Shown piece by piece: positions 1 through 6,644 of a DNA stretch of 37,673 nucleotides. The DNA comes from Pelotomaculum sp. DTU098 (GTDB taxonomy: Bacteria; Bacillota; Desulfotomaculia; Desulfotomaculales; Pelotomaculaceae), in contig LFSA01000104.1 in assembly GCA_001512635.1 (NCBI GenBank), positions 1 through 37,673 of the forward strand, written 5' to 3'. Position 1 is the first letter of the stretch. Every line of letters begins with the position of its first letter. A program made the translations under genes and the position numbers. The notes beneath the pieces are model-generated. The model did no database searches. It saw only the letters and a list, made by a program, of their open reading frames with translations, and was not told the DNA's origin.

Positions 1-63
1 GGCTTATTTTGTGTTGCAATTTTTGAGTAGTAATTCGATCACTTGGGATGGTTGTTTTCACAC

Positions 64-187
64 TAACCGTCCCTGCTTGAACGAACAAAGAACCTGCCGG
101 AAACTGCATTCCTGGCAGGCTATTTAAAAAACTAATAATGTAAACATTTTTCACAGTCAATTCAAGTCAAGAACCGTCCCTGCTTGA
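64..187 (+). repeat. Intergenic repeat, copy 1 (AACCGTCCC family)
   Basis: The core CAATTCAAGTCAAGAACCGT (158-177, continuing CCC to 180) recurs as its reverse complement at 2247-2269, and in part as a direct copy at 2345-2361. The preceding stretch from about 88 also aligns with 2272-2344, including the shared word AAAAAACTAATA-type core. A second AACCGTCCCTGCTTGA word lies at 65-80. The repeat overlaps the 3' end of the minus-strand gene ending at 167 and supplies its last codons and stop. It looks like a non-autonomous palindromic repeat of the REP/MITE kind; its mobilising enzyme is not in the window. Confidence 0.7.
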
Positions 188-913
188 TTTTGGGGTCTTT
201 GAGTCTAACAAACCAAGGTTTCCAACCCGAATTGCGTCGTAATAAGACCCCAAAGTAGGCACATAGTTTTCTGCACCGTAAATCCAGACCGAACCCAGCC
301 AAATTTTCATGAGGGGTAGTGTTCCCGCCCAGTGAGTGTTTAAAACTTCCGAGTCATTATATCGTAATGATAACTTGTTTTCTGAATTATTCACATAGAT
401 CTGTACCTTTTGCCACTCCCCAGGGGTCAGGCGCTTGGTACTGTACCGGGCAGGCTCAAACAGCCCAAAAGCCACTCCGAGGTATCCGTCTTTACTTATA
501 ACCGCGCTAATCTCACCAGAAGGAAAATCAAGCGAAGCCAGAGTCATGGCACCGGTGATTTTCTCTATTTTAGTATAAAATTCAACAACTATCTGATCAT
601 TATGGATTGGAGTATTGAATTCATAACCCAGATATGGAGCCAGATAAACTTCCTTAGCCACTCGGGCCGAAGTATTATGAACTACCCCATCATTATCAAT
701 CCATTTGGCGTCCAGACTTTCCCAGTCCCCCAGACCATGTTCAAAATATTCTTCGAACCAAACTTCCAACGGTGGAGTAGGTTTAGGACAATGGTGACAC
801 AGCAGCAGAATAAAGATAGCAATAAGAAACAAGGTTGCTAATATAAAAAACCTCTTTTTTCGCTTAACCGGTTTTTTATGAATTATTTCTTTTGTTTCTT
901 GGTTAGTTGACAC
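167..913 (-). CDS. Membrane-anchored exported protein, unknown function
   Basis: This 248-residue protein starts at GTG (911-913) behind a clear GGAGG site (921-925, 7 nt spacer). The N-terminus is lysine-rich (about residues 9-20) and is followed by one hydrophobic segment (about 21-39, ending LLLCHHCPKP). That suggests a single N-terminal anchor with the rest outside the cell. A short proline-rich linker leads into a beta-rich region with evenly spaced aromatic residues, resembling a concanavalin/LamG-like carbohydrate-binding sandwich; this is a fold guess from pattern only. No catalytic motif was recognised. The C-terminal residues lie inside the intergenic repeat, so the natural C-terminus may have been changed by repeat insertion. 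Two other exported-protein genes follow upstream on the same strand. Confidence 0.7.
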   Translation of the reverse strand: MSTNQETKEIIHKKPVKRKKRFFILATLFLIAIFILLLCHHCPKPTPPLEVWFEEYFEHGLGDWESLDAKWIDNDGVVHNTSARVAKEVYLAPYLGYEFNTPIHNDQIVVEFYTKIEKITGAMTLASLDFPSGEISAVISKDGYLGVAFGLFEPARYSTKRLTPGEWQKVQIYVNNSENKLSLRYNDSEVLNTHWAGTLPLMKIWLGSVWIYGAENYVPTLGSYYDAIRVGNLGLLDSKTPKSSRDGS

Positions 914-1035
914 TTATATACCTCCTTTACAAATTAAATTTTCTTGCATATAATCCTCATTCTTTATGAGTTGTGCAGCTCAAAAAAAGTAAATTTGGCA
1001 ATCAGGGGGTGGTAAGGTGAAAGACAACATTATGC

Positions 1036-1593
1036 TTAAATTACATAAGTTTCAGTTACAGTGATCACAATGCGGTATGCAGCAGGAAGTTTATCAGTTC
1101 GGATATTTATTCTCCTATCCCTGATATCTAGCGAGTTTTGACCTAACATTCCGATTTCTTGTTCTGGTGAATCAAAAGAACCTATGCTGCCGATCAGTAC
1201 ATCATTGCCGTTAAATATCTCAACTACATAGTTGAAAACTATTCTTTCTGAAGAAGAAACAGTTTTTGTAGTTGTTAAACTGTAATTAATATATAAATAA
1301 TTAAGCTTTGAATCATAGCCGACTACCCGGATAGACGTAGGGAAACTTATATTTTCTGTTTCGACCTCCTCAAGTTGTTCCTCCATAGGTTCTGTCACAT
1401 TAGTTTCAGTTAGTTCCTCCGGTTTCTGTGACTCATCATCGCAGGTGGGCTCAGAGGAGTTCTCAATAGGCTCCGGACCTTGCTGCAGCTCACTTTTTGT
1501 TTCTTGATCCTGTGATAAACCATGGGCCCAATCCCCGGAAATTAAAAGAATCGACGTGAGAACAATAATCAGAATTAATAAGGCCCTGTACAT
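1036..1593 (-). CDS. Exported protein, paralogue of the 1720-2172 product
   Basis: The product is about 185 residues with a typical signal peptide (MYRALLILIIVLTSILL) and an acidic Glu/Thr/Pro-rich linker (about residues 27-80). The C-terminal domain of about 100 residues begins FPTSIRVVGYD and closely matches the neighbouring 150-residue protein. Shared landmarks are FPT.I.V.GYD, TTK.V, FNYV.E.F, IGS.GSF and LPAAYR near the end. I chose the ATG at 1591-1593. A TTG two codons upstream (1597-1599) sits better (6 nt) behind AAGGTGGAG at 1606-1614 and may be the true start. The longer reading from 1638 has no ribosome site. No known family or catalytic motif was recognised. Tandem duplication followed by gain of the acidic linker is the simplest history. 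Confidence 0.7.
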   Translation of the reverse strand: MYRALLILIIVLTSILLISGDWAHGLSQDQETKSELQQGPEPIENSSEPTCDDESQKPEELTETNVTEPMEEQLEEVETENISFPTSIRVVGYDSKLNYLYINYSLTTTKTVSSSERIVFNYVVEIFNGNDVLIGSIGSFDSPEQEIGMLGQNSLDIRDRRINIRTDKLPAAYRIVITVTETYVI

Positions 1594-1675
1594 TTTCAAC
1601 CTGATCTCCACCTTATAATCACTTCTCAAAACCATCATATGATTTTGCTGGTTTGGTGCTACCGGAAAACTGAAA

Positions 1676-1714
1676 AAAATACTGGGTAAAGGGTAAAACC
1701 CACCCAGTATTTTT
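1676..1714 (-). terminator. Rho-independent terminator after the 1720-2172 gene
   Basis: AAAATACTGGGT (1676-1687) is the exact reverse complement of ACCCAGTATTTT (1702-1713), with a 14-nt loop. The A/T-rich ends give a U-tract on either strand. It lies just 3' of the minus-strand stop at 1720. Confidence 0.75.
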
Positions 1715-1719
1715 AATAA

Positions 1720-2172
1720 TTAATTCACTTGTGTGTCAGTAATCGTAACTACAACCCGGTAAGCGGCCGGAAGCCCTGGTTCATCGATGGTGATGTCACT
1801 ATTTTCCACCACCGCATCTGTGGAACCGTCTTCCCCCACAACTTGTTGAGGTTCCTCAAAAGAACCCAAACTACCTATTGTAGCACCATTGTCATCAAAT
1901 ACCTCAATTACGTAATTAAAAGTAGCGGTGCTTCCAGGATTAACAACTTTTGTGGTATGAAGGGTGTAGTTTAGATAGTAAGTTCGGTTCTTTTGATCGT
2001 AGCCGGCAACCTGAATATCGGTGGGGAAACTTTCACCGGATATAAAGTGGAAACCTTCTCCTTCATAGGAGTTCTGTGCCGGTTCGTCTTGAGCCCATGT
2101 TACTGAAGCCGGTGCAAGTATCAACATCAGAGCGACTACGAAAACTGATAAAAGTTTTAATTTTCTTAACAC
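1720..2172 (-). CDS. Small secreted protein, founder-type paralogue
   Basis: This 150-residue protein starts at GTG (2170-2172) behind a strong AAAGGAGGG site (2181-2189). It has a clear Sec signal peptide (residues 1-27, MLRKLKLLSVFVVALMLIL then ASVTWA-QDE). The mature part is about 120 residues, acidic and rich in Thr/Val/Tyr, and is probably a single beta-sandwich. It shares its last ~100 residues with the product of 1036-1593, with nearly half of aligned positions identical by eye. No cysteine occurs in the mature part and no enzyme motif was recognised. A role in the cell envelope or as a secreted binding protein is possible but not shown. The gene has its own terminator downstream and the palindromic repeat upstream. 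Confidence 0.75.
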   Translation of the reverse strand: MLRKLKLLSVFVVALMLILAPASVTWAQDEPAQNSYEGEGFHFISGESFPTDIQVAGYDQKNRTYYLNYTLHTTKVVNPGSTATFNYVIEVFDDNGATIGSLGSFEEPQQVVGEDGSTDAVVENSDITIDEPGLPAAYRVVVTITDTQVN

Positions 2173-2245
2173 TTAAAATCCCTCCTTTCTAAAACTATGA
2201 TATGCAATTAAATGGTAAATGGTTACAAAATTGGCCCGTTCAAGT

Positions 2246-2380
2246 GGGGACGGTTCTTGACTTGAATTGCAAACCAAGAACCAGCCAAGATTGCTCTCTT
2301 GATAGGCTATTCAAAAAACTAATACCGCAAACATTTCTCATGGGCAATTCAAGTCAAGAACATCCATGACAATGCTTGAC
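2246..2380 (+). repeat. Intergenic repeat, copy 2, with inverted ends
   Basis: GGGACGGTTCTTGACTTGAATTG-type sequence at 2247-2269 is inverted relative to CAATTCAAGTCAAGAAC at 2345-2361. The unit is therefore about 115 bp with 17-bp inverted ends around a core matching copy 1. Transcribed, it would fold into a long hairpin. The right flank continues with a TGCTTGAC word as in copy 1. It sits between the secreted-protein genes and the IS110-family element. Confidence 0.75.
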
Positions 2381-2445
2381 ACAGGAGAATGGATGAAAAC
2401 TGGCCAAAGCAGATACAAAGGGCTTCCCGGGAAATAACGACATTA

Positions 2446-3655
2446 TATAATGGTACTGCAGGGTAAGGTCGAGGGACGGTTTGGGGATACTTTATACCCC
2501 GGTTTTAGAACATGACTAAATTGTCTTTGAGTACAGAGAATTGTGGCACATTGACGGTGACCACGGACACTAAACTTCAATTTTTATCAGACAATTGTTC
2601 CCTGCATTATTATCTTCGGAGGTGTCGTTATGCTTGCTTTACTGGATTGTTGCTGTGGTTTGGACGTGCACAAGGATGTTATTCATGCCTGTATTTTAAA
2701 AGGTTCTCCTGATGAAGAGCCTATTTCTATTCACGCCGAATTTAAAGCTATTCAATCCGATTTGCAAGCGATGTGCTCTTGGCTTTTAGAAAATCAGTGT
2801 TTTAATGTTGCTATGGAGAGTACCGGTGTTTATTGGCGGCCTGTTTATGAAGCATGTGAAGAGTTCTTGGATGGTTATAAGTGTCTAATGGTTGTGAATG
2901 CTCATCATATGCGTAATTTGCCCGGTCGCAAAAGTGATGTCAAGGATGCCCAGTGGATTGCTACCTTGCTTCGCCATGGTCTTTTGGAGCCTAGTTTTGT
3001 TCCAGAAAGGCTTATTAGAAATTTACGAGAATATTCAAGGCTACGTCGTACTTTGGTAGCAGAGCGTACTCGTTATTCTAATAGGCTTGAGAAGTTTCTG
3101 CAGGCTCATGGGTTTAAGCTATCTTCTGTTCTAAGCAGTATTTTAGGGGTAAGTGGTAGACGGCTGCTTGCTACCTTGTCTCAAAAAGGTGTTTTATCGC
3201 CTATTGATGTGAGTGATGCTATGGACAGACGTGTTAAAAAGTCTATGGAAGAGATTCGGTCAACCGTTACTGGTAAACTTGACTATTCCGAACGTTCTTA
3301 TCTCAAAATTTTACTTGATAAAATTGATACTCTTGATGGTGAGATTAATGATATTCTTCTGCTTATGCAACATTTAGCTGAACCCTATAAAATTCAGCTT
3401 GAGCAGCTTGATTCTATACCCGGCATTGACATAGCAGCGGCCCTTACAATTATAGCTGAAACCAGCGCAACTCCCCAGGATAGTTTTGATAGTGCTAAGA
3501 AGATCGTATCTTGGGCTGGATTATCACCTCGAAATGATGAATCAGCAGGCAATATAAAGTCTCGTAAAGTTACAAAAGGGAGTCCTTATATTAAAGCAAT
3601 TTTATGTCAGGTTGCATGGGCAGGCGTCAAAGGAAATAGCTTCCTCCGTGCTGGC
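2446..3655 (+). mobile_element. IS110-family insertion sequence, 3' end deleted
   Basis: The element consists of a 5' non-coding leader and the DEDD transposase gene. The left boundary is uncertain because IS110 elements lack the long terminal inverted repeats that would show it; 2446 is the start of a perfect TATAAT and is used only as a marker. On the right, transposase homology stops around 3650 and sugar-binding-protein homology begins at once, so the element's right end is missing. In IS110-group elements the 5' leader encodes a bridge RNA that specifies target and donor. The interval from about 2457 to 2629 (about 170 nt) has a suitable length, and a small hairpin is visible at 2483-2500. 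Confidence 0.6.
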
Positions 3656-3658
3656 TAA
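2630..3658 (+). pseudogene. IS110-family transposase, C-terminally truncated
   Basis: This 342-residue reading frame has an ATG start and a GGAGG site (2618-2622, 7 nt spacer). It has the N-terminal RuvC-like DEDD domain (GLDVHK with D12, AMESTGVYW with E63, KSDVKDAQW with D103 and D106). The C-terminal Transposase_20 domain follows (SIPGIDIAAA, then WAGLSPRNDESAG). S305 is a candidate for the catalytic serine of this family. Family members usually run to about 400 or more residues and continue well past the KAILCQVAWA motif. Here the frame enters foreign sequence about 10 residues after it and stops. DEDD and Ser residues remain, but loss of the C-terminal helices probably inactivates it. 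It codes for recombination of its own element and has no metabolic link to its neighbours. Confidence 0.8.
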
Positions 3659-4430
3659 CCTTAAAGACCAGCCTCAGGTGAGAGTGGTTCTGACAAAGAA
3701 TCACGAGCGGGGTGACCCCCGGCTGGCAGCAGCAACCCTGGAGCAGACCCTGGCCGGAAACAACAATCAAATTGACGCGGTTATAGCTACCGACAGCAGG
3801 ATGGCTGCCGCGGCCGTCGAGATGTTGAAAAGCAAGGGGTTGAGCCAGAAAGTAATAACAGTTGGTGTGGGCGCCGACCAGCAGGCCTCCCGCGCGCTGG
3901 TGGCAGGCGACCATAACGCAGAGGTGGATCTCATGCCCGAGATTATGGCTCAGCATGCATTTGACGCTGCTGTTGGTCTGGCCACTACCGGACACTGGCA
4001 GTACGATACCCAGATTAAAAATGGTGATTTTGACGTGCCCGCCAAAATTACCCCGGTCCGTTTGGTGACAAAGGAAGACTCATACCTGCTGGAGCAGCGC
4101 TGGGGCAAACTGACAGAGGAGGATAAACAACAAAAGCAACAACAGGGACAGCAGAACCAGCAGGGTCAGCATGAACAACAGGGCCAGCAGGGACAACAGG
4201 ACCAGCAAGGCCAGCAGGGGCAGCAGGGACAACAAAGCCAACAAGGGCAGCAGGGACAACAGCAGGGACGAAAAACAACCCTGCGGGTTACCACCCAGGA
4301 TGGAAAGACGGTTGAGATACAGATTAACGGGGAAATCAAAAAAATTGAGACTATAGACGGAGCAGGCGGTCAGGGCGGCGGACAAGGTGAAGGTGAGGGC
4401 CAGGGAGGCGCCGGTGGAGGCGGAAGTTAA
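3651..4430 (+). pseudogene. Sugar ABC transporter substrate-binding protein (XylF-like), 5' half lost
   Basis: Only the C-terminal lobe remains, beginning near LANLKDQPQVRVV and continuing through GNNNQIDAVIATDSRMAAA, GLSQKVITVGVGAD and DVPAKITPVRLV. These segments match the D-xylose/ribose periplasmic-binding family (type I fold). The signal peptide and N-terminal lobe are absent, replaced by the truncated IS110 gene, so there is no credible start codon; a TTG at 3612 lies in transposase sequence. After WGKLTEED the protein carries an unusual tail of about 100 residues: a Gln/Gly repeat, a charged RKTTLRVTTQDGKTVEIQING segment-type beta unit, and a Gly/Glu-rich end. No permease or ATPase gene for the same system is nearby. 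The terminator is intact. A functional truncated product is unlikely. Confidence 0.75.
4126..4268 (+). repeat. Coding minisatellite: CAGCAGGG(A/C)CA units (Gln-Gln-Gly repeat)
   Basis: A run of degenerate 9-bp units (CAG CAG GGA/GGC, with GAC, AGC, AAC and CAT variants) encodes QQG, QGQ, DQQ and SQQ triplets in the tail of the sugar-binding-protein remnant. Such runs arise by slippage. In a lipid-anchored binding protein they would form a flexible spacer, but the position here is after the folded domain. Confidence 0.8.
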
Positions 4431-4463
4431 AGCATTGCCTTAAGGGCTCCGGGTATTATGTCA

Positions 4464-4499
4464 CAGGGTATAGTCTTATTGTCTATACCCTGATTTTTG
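4464..4499 (+). terminator. Terminator after the sugar-binding-protein remnant
   Basis: CAGGGTATA (4464-4472) pairs with TATACCCTG (4484-4492) around an 11-nt loop, followed by ATTTTTGT. This is a classic rho-independent form on the plus strand, 34 nt after the stop codon. Confidence 0.8.
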
Positions 4500-4557
4500 T
4501 TATACAGCAGGTATTTAATTCTATTAGGAGAAGTTAATTACGCGGGAGTGCCTTATT

Positions 4558-5172
4558 ATGAAAGACAGATACAAAACCCTTGCAAAAACCGCCAATACAG
4601 AAATTATCATTAAAAAATCACGCTTCATTACTTCAGTTTCCCCGGTTGCAAGTGAGGAAGAAGCTATAGACTTTATTAGCAGGGTTAAAAAGGAACAAAG
4701 CCAGGCCAATCATAATGTTTATGCTTACATCATCAATGAACAAACCCAGCGCTACAGCGATGACGGGGAGCCTGGCGGTACGGCAGGCCGGCCGGTATTG
4801 GATGTAATAAAACGTAAAGATATAGTAAAAGCCGCAGTAGTTGTAACCAGGTATTTTGGCGGGATATTGCTCGGCGCCGGCGGACTGGTACGGGCATATT
4901 CGGAGGCTGCTGTCAACGGCATAGAAGCTGCCGGCATAGTAGAAAAGCTCTTGTACCGGGGGCTTTTCTTAAGTATGGACTACCAGTGGCTTGGGGTGGT
5001 CAAACGTGAGGTGGAAAACGCGGGAGGGCGGAGCGTTAGCATAGACTACGGGCAAAGAGTGCAGATTAATGCGTTCTTCCGGCCGGCCATAGTTGAATCT
5101 CTAACCACAAAAATAACAGAGATTACTGCGGCTCAGGTTATTATTCAGTTGGGGGACTTTGTTTATATTTAA
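4558..5172 (+). CDS. yigZ: YigZ/IMPACT family protein (UPF0029 plus DUF1949)
   Basis: This 204-residue protein is of the usual length for the YigZ/YvyE family. The N-terminal UPF0029/Impact domain (about residues 15-125) shows the family signature: KKSRFI at the start, YSDDGEPGGTAGRPVL in the middle, then TRYFGGILLGAGGLVRAYSEA. The C-terminal DUF1949 ferredoxin-like domain covers about 135-200. Eukaryotic IMPACT/YIH1 regulates GCN2. The bacterial role is not settled; ribosome or translation-factor related functions are suggested by structure only. The ATG at 4558 follows a GGGAG site at 4543-4547. The gene is monocistronic, with a terminator upstream and a 9-bp hairpin downstream. Confidence 0.9.
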   Translation: MKDRYKTLAKTANTEIIIKKSRFITSVSPVASEEEAIDFISRVKKEQSQANHNVYAYIINEQTQRYSDDGEPGGTAGRPVLDVIKRKDIVKAAVVVTRYFGGILLGAGGLVRAYSEAAVNGIEAAGIVEKLLYRGLFLSMDYQWLGVVKREVENAGGRSVSIDYGQRVQINAFFRPAIVESLTTKITEITAAQVIIQLGDFVYI

Positions 5173-5173
5173 A

Positions 5174-5212
5174 AGCTCGTTCCCTCGAAAGTGCATTAAG
5201 AAAGAACGAGCT
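5174..5212 (+). terminator. Stem-loop after the YigZ gene
   Basis: AGCTCGTTC (5174-5182) is the exact reverse complement of GAACGAGCT (5204-5212), with a 21-nt loop, directly after the stop codon. There is no clear U-tract, so it may be a weak terminator or an mRNA-stabilising hairpin. Confidence 0.5.
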
Positions 5213-5273
5213 GTAAATGACAGGAGAGTGGGGAATTATGGAAGCAATTTAATAAAGTTTTTTAATAATGTGC

Positions 5274-5555
5274 TTAGTTTAACACCTCTAAGTCCACGTA
5301 TTCCGTGTTGGGGTAACCCTCAGCATCACATTGGAAGGCATAGCAGATGAAATCATCAAGGCTGTCAAAGGCTCTTCCGTCCTTTTCCCTGGTAACTACC
5401 TTTTCCCTGCTGTTGTAGTGAAAGGTTTCCGGTTCTCCGGAAATGGGATAGGCACGAAAGTTAAACTCGGCATTGCCGGCTCTTTCCAGGTAGCCTTGCA
5501 GTTGTTCCGGTGTGCGAAAGCGAATATGAGGTTTTGGTGTCTCATATTTGTTCAA
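5274..5555 (-). CDS. Small protein of unknown function (93 aa)
   Basis: The frame opens with TTG (5553-5555) behind a strong TGAGGGGGGA site (5561-5570), which decides this start. The product is soluble, rich in acidic and aromatic residues (FRTPEQLQGYLERAG, YNSREKVVTREKDGRAFDS, ending NTEYVDLEVLN), with no signal peptide or membrane segment and one cysteine. I do not recognise the family. It faces the YigZ gene tail to tail and belongs to no evident operon. The good ribosome site and protein-like composition make it more likely real than not. Confidence 0.55.
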   Translation of the reverse strand: MNKYETPKPHIRFRTPEQLQGYLERAGNAEFNFRAYPISGEPETFHYNSREKVVTREKDGRAFDSLDDFICYAFQCDAEGYPNTEYVDLEVLN

Positions 5556-5577
5556 GAGAATCCCCCCTCACTTTAGG

Positions 5578-5862
5578 ATGCCAATTAAGAGCGGAATTAA
5601 TCCGTGGCGCTTTGAAGTGGTACAACAGAGCATTACTGTTTCAGTTGACAGCAATAAAGGAAACTACGGGATTTCAAAGCGCCTGGATTGTGGATTCGCC
5701 ATGCTTCATATCGAGGTTAGCGCTATAATTAGTGGTGTTGCCGGTAAATGGGATTTTTTGGACCCGCTGCAGGTAGCCCGATTCACTGTTCTGATGCATT
5801 TCAACCTCTCATGTCATAAGTTATGTTTTTTCAAAAACCAACTTATTCCTGTATGCTATAAA
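5578..5862. other. Gap without a convincing gene
   Basis: About 285 bp. A plus-strand reading frame of 109 codons crosses it from 5548, but it overlaps the start and ribosome site of the minus-strand gene, has no ribosome site of its own and resembles nothing I know. A fragment of a decayed gene cannot be excluded. No tRNA, repeat or clear promoter was seen. Confidence 0.4.
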
Positions 5863-5894
5863 ATAAAAAAGGCTTGAAGCTGTTTGCTTAAGGC
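5863..5894 (-). terminator. Terminator after the PHP-domain gene
   Basis: On the minus strand GGCCTTAAGC and GCTTCAAGCC form an imperfect 10-bp stem with a 5-nt loop, followed by TTTTTTATTTT. It lies just beyond the stop of the PHP gene at 5916. Confidence 0.7.
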
Positions 5895-5915
5895 CTCGAT
5901 ATTACGCATAACCTG

Positions 5916-6563
5916 TTATGATACTGCCCTGGTATAAAGGGTTTTCCGCAGTATTTTATAGGTGCCGTTTTCATAGACGGCAGGTAAGGTGAACCCCTTT
6001 CTTACCGCTTGAATAAAACTGGTTTCATCCTTTACCCAGTCCGGCAACAGGGTAGCAAATTTACCAACCTGTTCAATCACATGGGCATCGCTCGCACCCA
6101 GGGCCGGCACATTTAATTCCAGGGAAAGGTCCAAGGCCCGCAGGTTATGGTCAAGGGGAGTGCTGCCGTTGAATGCTTCAATACCCCTTATTACTGGCAG
6201 CTCCCGGATGAAATCACCCATACCACGGTTATTCTGCCGGTAAGGATGAGAACAAATGGCCACCCCGCCGGCAGCTTCAGTCATCTGAATCAATTCCCAG
6301 GCATGTACCATTTTCTCAGGCAGGCGATCCAGGCCGAAAACGGTCATATCACCTTCCAGTGTCAGCACTTCAGCTCCGGTAATAATAAGAAAGCCGGTTT
6401 TTTGGCTGAGGGATTGAGCCTCCGGCCGGATAGCATTGCTGTCATGGTCGGTAATGCAGACTCCATCCAGGCCCAATTCTTTGGCCCGCTCAACGATTTC
6501 CTCCAGGGAAATGAAGCTGTCTTCAGAAAATTTCTTTTCGTGCAGGTGCGTGTCGATCAGCAT
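5916..6563 (-). CDS. PHP-domain metal-dependent phosphoesterase
   Basis: The product is 215 residues, a single PHP domain. Metal-ligand motifs appear in the expected order: IDTHLHEKKFS (residues 3-13), CITDHDSNAI (about 36-45), TGAEV (about 62-66), ICSHPYR (about 103-109), and GASDAHV near residue 157. PHP enzymes hydrolyse phosphoester bonds using two or three metal ions. Single-domain members include histidinol-phosphatase-like and nucleotide (pAp-type) phosphatases, and the substrate cannot be told from sequence. An AGGGG site precedes the ATG at 6561-6563. It is transcribed in the same direction as the glycosyltransferase gene upstream, but a large dyad (6576-6618) lies between them, so they may not share a transcript. 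Confidence 0.85.
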   Translation of the reverse strand: MLIDTHLHEKKFSEDSFISLEEIVERAKELGLDGVCITDHDSNAIRPEAQSLSQKTGFLIITGAEVLTLEGDMTVFGLDRLPEKMVHAWELIQMTEAAGGVAICSHPYRQNNRGMGDFIRELPVIRGIEAFNGSTPLDHNLRALDLSLELNVPALGASDAHVIEQVGKFATLLPDWVKDETSFIQAVRKGFTLPAVYENGTYKILRKTLYTRAVS

Positions 6564-6575
6564 TTAAGCGACCCC

Positions 6576-6618
6576 TTATGACAATATTTTATAAGTATTA
6601 TAAGAGATATTGTCATAA
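6576..6618. promoter_or_regulatory. 43-bp AT-rich dyad between glycosyltransferase and PHP genes
   Basis: TTATGACAATAT (6576-6587) is the exact reverse complement of ATATTGTCATAA (6607-6618), and the interior TTATAA-GTA-TTATAA is itself dyadic. It lies 13 nt upstream of the PHP start and 26 nt beyond the glycosyltransferase stop. It could be a terminator for the latter, an operator for the former, or both. Confidence 0.55.
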
Positions 6619-6644
6619 AGTAGAAATCAAAATATTCTATCCGA

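Noticed and set aside
4126-4268. CRISPR array
   Set aside because: The repeats are 9-bp coding units without spacers inside an open reading frame.
4080-4385. Minus-strand leucine-rich frames opposite the Gln/Gly repeat
   Set aside because: They are the mirror image of CAG/CAA-rich codons and give artificial Leu/Val/Pro runs. No ribosome site was seen.
3612-4430. Intact gene for the sugar-binding protein from TTG 3612
   Set aside because: The first dozen codons lie in transposase sequence read in another frame. Signal peptide and N-terminal lobe are missing.
5548-5877. Plus-strand frame of 109 codons
   Set aside because: It overlaps the ribosome site and start of the 93-residue minus-strand gene, has no ribosome site and no recognisable content.
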